Below, one piece after another: positions 57,560-64,000 of a DNA stretch of 64,000 bases. This DNA comes from Cristatella mucedo. Its lineage: Eukaryota; Bryozoa; Phylactolaemata; Cristatellidae. Each line of letters starts with the position of its first letter. The first letter of the stretch is position 1. The notes under the pieces were generated by a model that saw only the letters and a list, made by a program, of their open reading frames with translations, did not search any database and was not told the DNA's origin. The DNA is taken from NCBI GenBank assembly GCA_009760855.2, contig WPIO01000108.1, positions 1,336,501 to 1,400,500 of the forward strand, given 5' to 3'. Both the position numbers and the translations under genes were made by a program.

Positions 57560-57960
57560 CTCACTGGAGGATAGAACGTGAACCTCTGAGGCCTCGCAGC
57601 TTAAAATTCGCAGCACTCGCTGGCACCAGCCACCGGCCCGGCCCTTTCCGATCTCCTGGCTTCTTCGGTCACGTGCTCACCTCCTCAGATTTCACACGCT
57701 ACGACAGAGTGTAGCGCGCTTCGCGCGGCGGCCTTCGGCCAAGATCTCCAAGAAGCCGTTGTACTTTGACGCTCAGAGCGGCTGGTACGCGATGCCGCGC
57801 AGAACAGCGAAGCGGGCTCACTGACGTTTATTCACACGGAAGCCGCAGGGCGGGCCTGTACGCGAGTGCCCTGCCCGACGTCCTCCACCTCACTACCCGG
57901 GCCTTTACCACCCGTTACCTATATACCACAGTCAAAAATCGCAACAGGCCATAAGCCAAC
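57560..57960. other. GC-rich island, unidentified
   Basis: About 400 bases of high GC content with self-complementary stretches (GCGCGCTTCGCGCGGC; GGCCTTCGGCC). It lies between the L2 remnant and the right inverted-repeat arm. A 62-codon plus frame (57,766-57,954) has no recognisable feature. Confidence 0.4.
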
Positions 57961-57989
57961 GACAGTGTCAAAATCTCAAAAGAGCCACA

Positions 57990-58205
57990 GTATATATATA
58001 TGTATATTTATGAATAGATGGATTTAATTATTTATTTGCATATTAATATGTTCATGTATTGATGTATTATTATATTCACATACAAATATATATATATATG
58101 CGTGTGTGTGTGTGTGTAAATATAAATATATAAACCTATAAATATATAAACAAGTAAATAGATAAATATATAATTATATAAATATATAAACAGATAGATA
58201 CACGA
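57990..58205 (+). repeat. Right arm of ~200-bp inverted repeat
   Basis: Reverse complement of 56,333-56,535 with a few substitutions and one (TG)n insertion (58,100-58,118). The loop between arms is ~1.45 kb. Confidence 0.8.
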
Positions 58206-58254
58206 TATAAAAGCACATACTACTGAACACATACTACCGAACAGCTAACTGCCG

Positions 58255-58385
58255 AATGCGCATCGACAGCTGCTCAGGCTGTGAGTGCCCTATTCGAAAC
58301 TCTCCTCCGTAGCGCTCACACATAGTATCTATGGCTTTTTTGAGTTAAAGACGGAGATACATTATCATTAATACAGTTGCAGTGG
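58255..58385 (+). mobile_element. Family B 3' end
   Basis: Plus-oriented: CAGGCTGTGAGTGCCCTAT, AACTCTCCTCCGTAGC, then AGACGGAGATACATTATCATT. Same end as at 2,225-2,345. Confidence 0.6.
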
Positions 58386-58472
58386 CTAGAAGCGCTGGAG
58401 GGTGCGAGCTGGTTTGGTGACGTGATGACAGCCATTCCCCTTTTTCCATTTCTCTATACAACATTTACCTTG

Positions 58473-58612
58473 CGCCGAGCTGGTTTGATACAGCGGTCAA
58501 GGTGCTCTCCCCGGCTCAGGCCTGGCTGAGGTCGTGGGCTTAAGCCCCGTGGCATATATGAAGCGCCTGAATAGAGATTAAGTTCTCTCGGGGCGCTATA
58601 AAGATAAACTGT
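58473..58612 (+). mobile_element. Second tRNA-derived SINE type with an L2-like 3' tail
   Basis: A tRNA-like head (GAGCTGGTTTGATACAGCGG as A box region, GTGGGCTTAAGCCCC as B box region, both imperfect) is followed directly by AAGCGCCTGAATAGAGATTA and TCTCTCGGGGCGCTATA. The latter is the terminal stem-loop of the L2 family in this window. SINEs that share the 3' end of a LINE are known to borrow its enzyme; the shared tail here suggests that L2 mobilised this SINE. The head differs from the SINE at 3.3, 42.3 and 48.4 kb. Confidence 0.55.
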
Positions 58613-58639
58613 GGTTTGTATCTCTTTAAATGGCTAGGC

Positions 58640-59130
58640 AAGTGAAACTTTACCGGCAATATACGATAGTCTCGAGACGCTAGTCTAGCACGTGCTCCAC
58701 ACGTGTCACGTTTCTAGCACGTCTGGCTATGCGGCGAAATAACTACGCGAAACAACAACTACAAGAGCAAGACGATTCACTCGAAGCGAAGATACTGACT
58801 ATTTAGCAGGCCGACTATTTAGAAGGCAACGCGCGTAAAGTAATCTAGCTTAGAAAGCGCGTAAGGAAATGAGAGGAAAGCGTTTTTTCTTCAGCGTCTT
58901 TTTTACTCAGCATCTTTTTTCCTCAGCACGCGTCTCACGCGGTCAGCTGCTCACCCGCTGAGCGCGGCTGATGCGCCTACCGAGCCAGCCGCGCTCACGC
59001 AGTTTCAAGTTTAGCTACGCACTGAGATTCTATTCTATTTTGAGATTTATATGTTTATTATATTGATATATTTATATATATTTATTTATTTATTTATACA
59101 TTTATTTATCTATTATTATATTTATATTTG
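58640..59130. other. No gene seen
   Basis: Mixed sequence with short CTCAGC repeats (58,900-58,990) and an AT-rich end (59,035-59,125). No supported feature. Confidence 0.5.
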
Positions 59131-60060
59131 AGATTGTGCTCTAATATGAACTGTCTGAGCTGAGGAAGAAGAACCTCTTCGTCGGAGCGAATGCTGGAGT
59201 GCTTCGCGAGTCGTTCTTCGCTCTCGTTCCTCTTTCGCGCAAACTCTTGCACATCTCGGCTGAATCGTGCTTGCGCCTCGCTCTCTCTCTCTCGCTCGCG
59301 CGCGCGCGCTCGGCTCTCTCGCTCTCTCTCTCTCTAAATCTGCCGCAAAACTAGGATGTTTGGCACTTCTTTTCATCGCCAAGCTCCTCCGAGTTGACTT
59401 CTAGCTTTTTACGTGGGCTTTTATGGCAAAAGCGTGCAACAGCTTCTTGCTTCTTGCGAGCTCCGTTGAAACGTCGCGTGGAGAAAATCCCTTTCAGATG
59501 TCTATCCTCCGTCGTCGCCGCCGCAGCAGCAGCGGAGCTCGTCAATCGAGACGGAAGCCGATGCGACGGAATGCAGTCTCTAGTGCGACGAATAGTTCCG
59601 CTTGGCTTTTCGCTGAGAAGAAGCACTGGCATTTGCGAAAAATGCGACGACACGCAAGCGCTGAAGAAGAGCGACGCGCGGAGGCGTGAATGGACGACAG
59701 CCGAACGAGCTGAGCGCAGCGGAGCTCTGTTCAGGTATCGGCGGAGGACGACCGTCGACGGCGATCGCCAGCTCGCCGCTGCCGCGGGACTCGGGCTGGC
59801 CCGGTAAAGACCTGGCGCTGGCAAAGGGCGAGCGCAGTGCTCGCGGGCGGCGATGCGCGGGCGGGCAGACGCGCGCTCGGTGCCGACATTTTGCCATCGT
59901 GCAGGCGGATTCCAGTCAATTCCGCCGGAGCATCCGCTTCCGGCAGCATAAGCGCGAATTCTTTCTCTACCGATGATTCTTCGAGCGCCGGACGCTTCCT
60001 TGAAAGAATGACTAATGGCCAACGTCTCGACGCACTTCTTTCGAAGCGAGCTCTTGCGAG
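59131..60060 (+). promoter_or_regulatory. CpG-rich region upstream of the repeated-exon gene
   Basis: GC content and CpG density rise sharply, including GCTCGCGCGCGCGCGCTCGG (59,290-59,310). Frames are open on both strands because stops are rare in such DNA; the 354-codon minus frame (59,351-60,415) even runs through the TA repeat and the antisense of exon 1, so it is not called. The position just 5' of a TA-rich box (60,067-60,091) and the signal-peptide exon (60,276) makes this a promoter/first-exon candidate. A 5' untranslated intron may end at TCCTCTGTTACAG (60,249). Confidence 0.4.
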
Positions 60061-60066
60061 CTCTGG

Positions 60067-60091
60067 GTATATATATATATATATATATATA
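60067..60091 (+). promoter_or_regulatory. TA repeat, possible TATA element
   Basis: (TA)12 flanked by GC-rich DNA, about 185 bases before the ATG at 60,276. It could act as a TATA box for transcription starting near 60,100-60,120, or be a plain microsatellite. Confidence 0.3.
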
Positions 60092-60275
60092 CAGCGCGAG
60101 ACTGACGAACGGAAGCGGAACGTCTCCAGCCTGGGCGCATAGGTGACTGGCAGCTGACGGACTATTATCTCGCTTTTGGTGCGGCATAGGTGACTTGGAG
60201 GGAGAATGAAAATGAATGTTGCTACTGTGCGCACTATCCTCTGTTACAGGACTGAAGTAGACGACCGATCTGAGA

Positions 60276-62601
<2,326 letters not shown>

Positions 62602-62649
62602 AATCTTCTCTCTATGCGTCTTATTCAGTTAGCTGTGACTGTTTTTCCT

Positions 62650-62651
62650 CA

Positions 62652-62720
<69 letters not shown>
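62650..62720 (+). repeat. (CT)n tract after R5
   Basis: Pyrimidine tract in the same relative place after R5 as after R3 and R4, so the duplicated unit includes the tract; the L2 at 62.8 kb begins shortly after. Confidence 0.9.
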
Positions 62721-62722
<2 letters not shown>

Positions 62723-62808
62723 GTTCTCGCTCTCGCTCTCTCTTTCTCAGTTTCCCTTTATATGTCTTTCTCTCTTTTTTCTTTATATCTCTCTATTTTC
62801 TGACTTTC

Positions 62809-64000
62809 CATCGAAAGGCATACAAGAACTACTTTAGGTCGAACCAATCGATCCAAGCAAAGCCGAAGTCTAGTTTCTGTAAAAACAAACATGTTAAATC
62901 GCAGATGCACGATCAAAAGATGCTTATGTCGACGGTCAACCATCTCCATAACCGCATCCAGACTAGCTTCTTACATGATGGTCCTTGCGATGATCTTGCC
63001 GATCGCTTCTCTCGATTATATATGCAGAAGAAAGACAAGATCATGGAGTGCATCCCTGAGATGGCAGCACCCCCTCTAAAAAGATGTCCCACGATTCCCC
63101 TTGCCTCACCTCAATGTCTTCATTTAAGCAGGTCACCAGTATTCTCGTCTTAAAGTTCAAATACCAATCAAAGAAGACAAGAAGTCCGTTGGACCCTATT
63201 CCTACTGTCCTATTCCTGCGTTGCATTAATCTGCTGCTGCCATCCATAACTAACATCAGCAATACTTCATTAGCCTCAGGTCACGATCGAGCAACTTTAA
63301 AAATATCTGTAGTCAGGCCGATTCTCAAGAAAGCAAAACTAGATCAAGAGAACTTGAGCAACTTCCGCCCATTTTCTCTTCTACGATTCCTATCAAAGAC
63401 ACTGGAACGAGTATCGGCGGACCAGCTGAGCTCATATACTGAAACTTCAAGCCTTGCTAGTAAATTTAAGTCCGGCTTTACAGGATATCACTCCGCAGAG
63501 TCAGCATTGCTTAGGGTACACAATGACCGGCCTAGTTATGCCGACATGGGTGTAGTATCCCTGCTTGTTTTTCTCAATTTTTCGAAAGCTGTCGATACCA
63601 TCGATCGCCAAGTTCTCCATCAGCGCCTCACATCTCGCCTGGGCATCACTGGCACTGCTCTGCAATAGTTCGGGTCCTATCTCACAGGCAGAATCCAGAG
63701 CATAGATGTGAATGGACGAAGATCATTGGAGGCACCTCTGACATATAGGATACCACAGGGCTCCGTGCTTGGTCCAGTTTTTGTCACGGTATATACTCTC
63801 CCTCTTGCCGATGTCATTGCCAGCCACTACCTAGGCGTTCACTTCCACGTGGACGGCACTCAGTTGTACCTTTACTTTGATCCCTCCCAGCCTTCGAGCA
63901 CCTTGAATTCTCTCAACTTCCTCGCTTGATGTATTGAGGACATCTGCACATGGATGGCCTCAGATTTTCTTAAATTAAATTATAATAACACTGACTTACT
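62809..64000 (+). mobile_element. L2-type retrotransposon, 5' truncated, runs off the window
   Basis: Begins at CGAAAGGCATACAAGAACTA (62,813), equivalent to a point late in the endonuclease-RT linker, right after a pyrimidine-rich stretch. RT motifs: RPILKKAKLDQENLSNFRPF, FLNFSKAVDTIDR (motif A), [14 protein letters not shown] (motif B), HFHVDGTQLY where FYADDTQLY is expected, so one catalytic Asp is replaced by Gly. Frame breaks occur near 63,080 and 63,668. More diverged from copies 1 and 2 than they are from each other. The 3' end lies outside the window. Confidence 0.85.

Overview
This is a stretch of animal (metazoan) nuclear genome. Short exons have GT/AG borders, CT/GA and AT microsatellites are long, tRNA-derived SINEs are present, and many decayed non-LTR retrotransposons of the L2/CR1 type are found. 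A C-type lectin gene with secretory features points to a multicellular animal, probably an invertebrate, but the species cannot be fixed from the sequence alone. There are no prokaryotic operons, no rRNA or tRNA genes and no CRISPR array. Almost every long open frame is either a transposon remnant or a frame through (CT)n.

Layout. 1-2.57 kb: GC-rich, minus-strand NeSL/R2-like retrotransposon, broken by frameshifts and cut by the window edge. 2.7-15.0 kb: copy A of a large direct segmental duplication. 15-31 kb: a C-type lectin locus, with one apparently competent gene body (exons at 20.93, 21.19 and 23.85 kb), one decayed paralogue (28 kb) and duplicated flanks at 15 kb; a nearly full-length L2 (17.2-20.8 kb, minus) sits just upstream of the gene body. 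31.28-31.72 kb: a 440-bp purine tract. 32.4-34.2 kb: old L2 remnants. 35.8-36.2 kb: two tandem signal-peptide exons, directly followed by a second nearly full-length L2 (36.2-39.9 kb, plus). 40.0-41.1 kb: a second retrotransposon family, here called family B. 41.25-57.2 kb: copy B of the segmental duplication, which differs from copy A by several insertions and deletions. 56.3-58.2 kb: an inverted repeat with ~200-bp arms. 59.1-60.1 kb: CpG-rich DNA. 60.28-62.6 kb: a small multi-exon secreted-protein gene whose ~30-residue coding exon has been duplicated five times, with CT tracts in the introns. 62.8-64 kb: another L2 running off the end.

The host genes seen are secreted proteins built from short symmetric phase-1 exons (the lectin exons and the repeated-exon gene), embedded in a transposon-rich, tandemly duplicating region. 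The two copies of the ~12-kb duplication act as an internal empty-site/filled-site comparison that dates several insertions relative to the duplication. The most novel item is the repeated-exon gene. The next is an unusually conserved block shared by both duplication copies (9.36-10.0 and 49.3-49.85 kb) that contains two splice-bordered minus-strand exon candidates, one of them an acidic repeat that changes length in whole codons. All identity figures here are estimates by eye.
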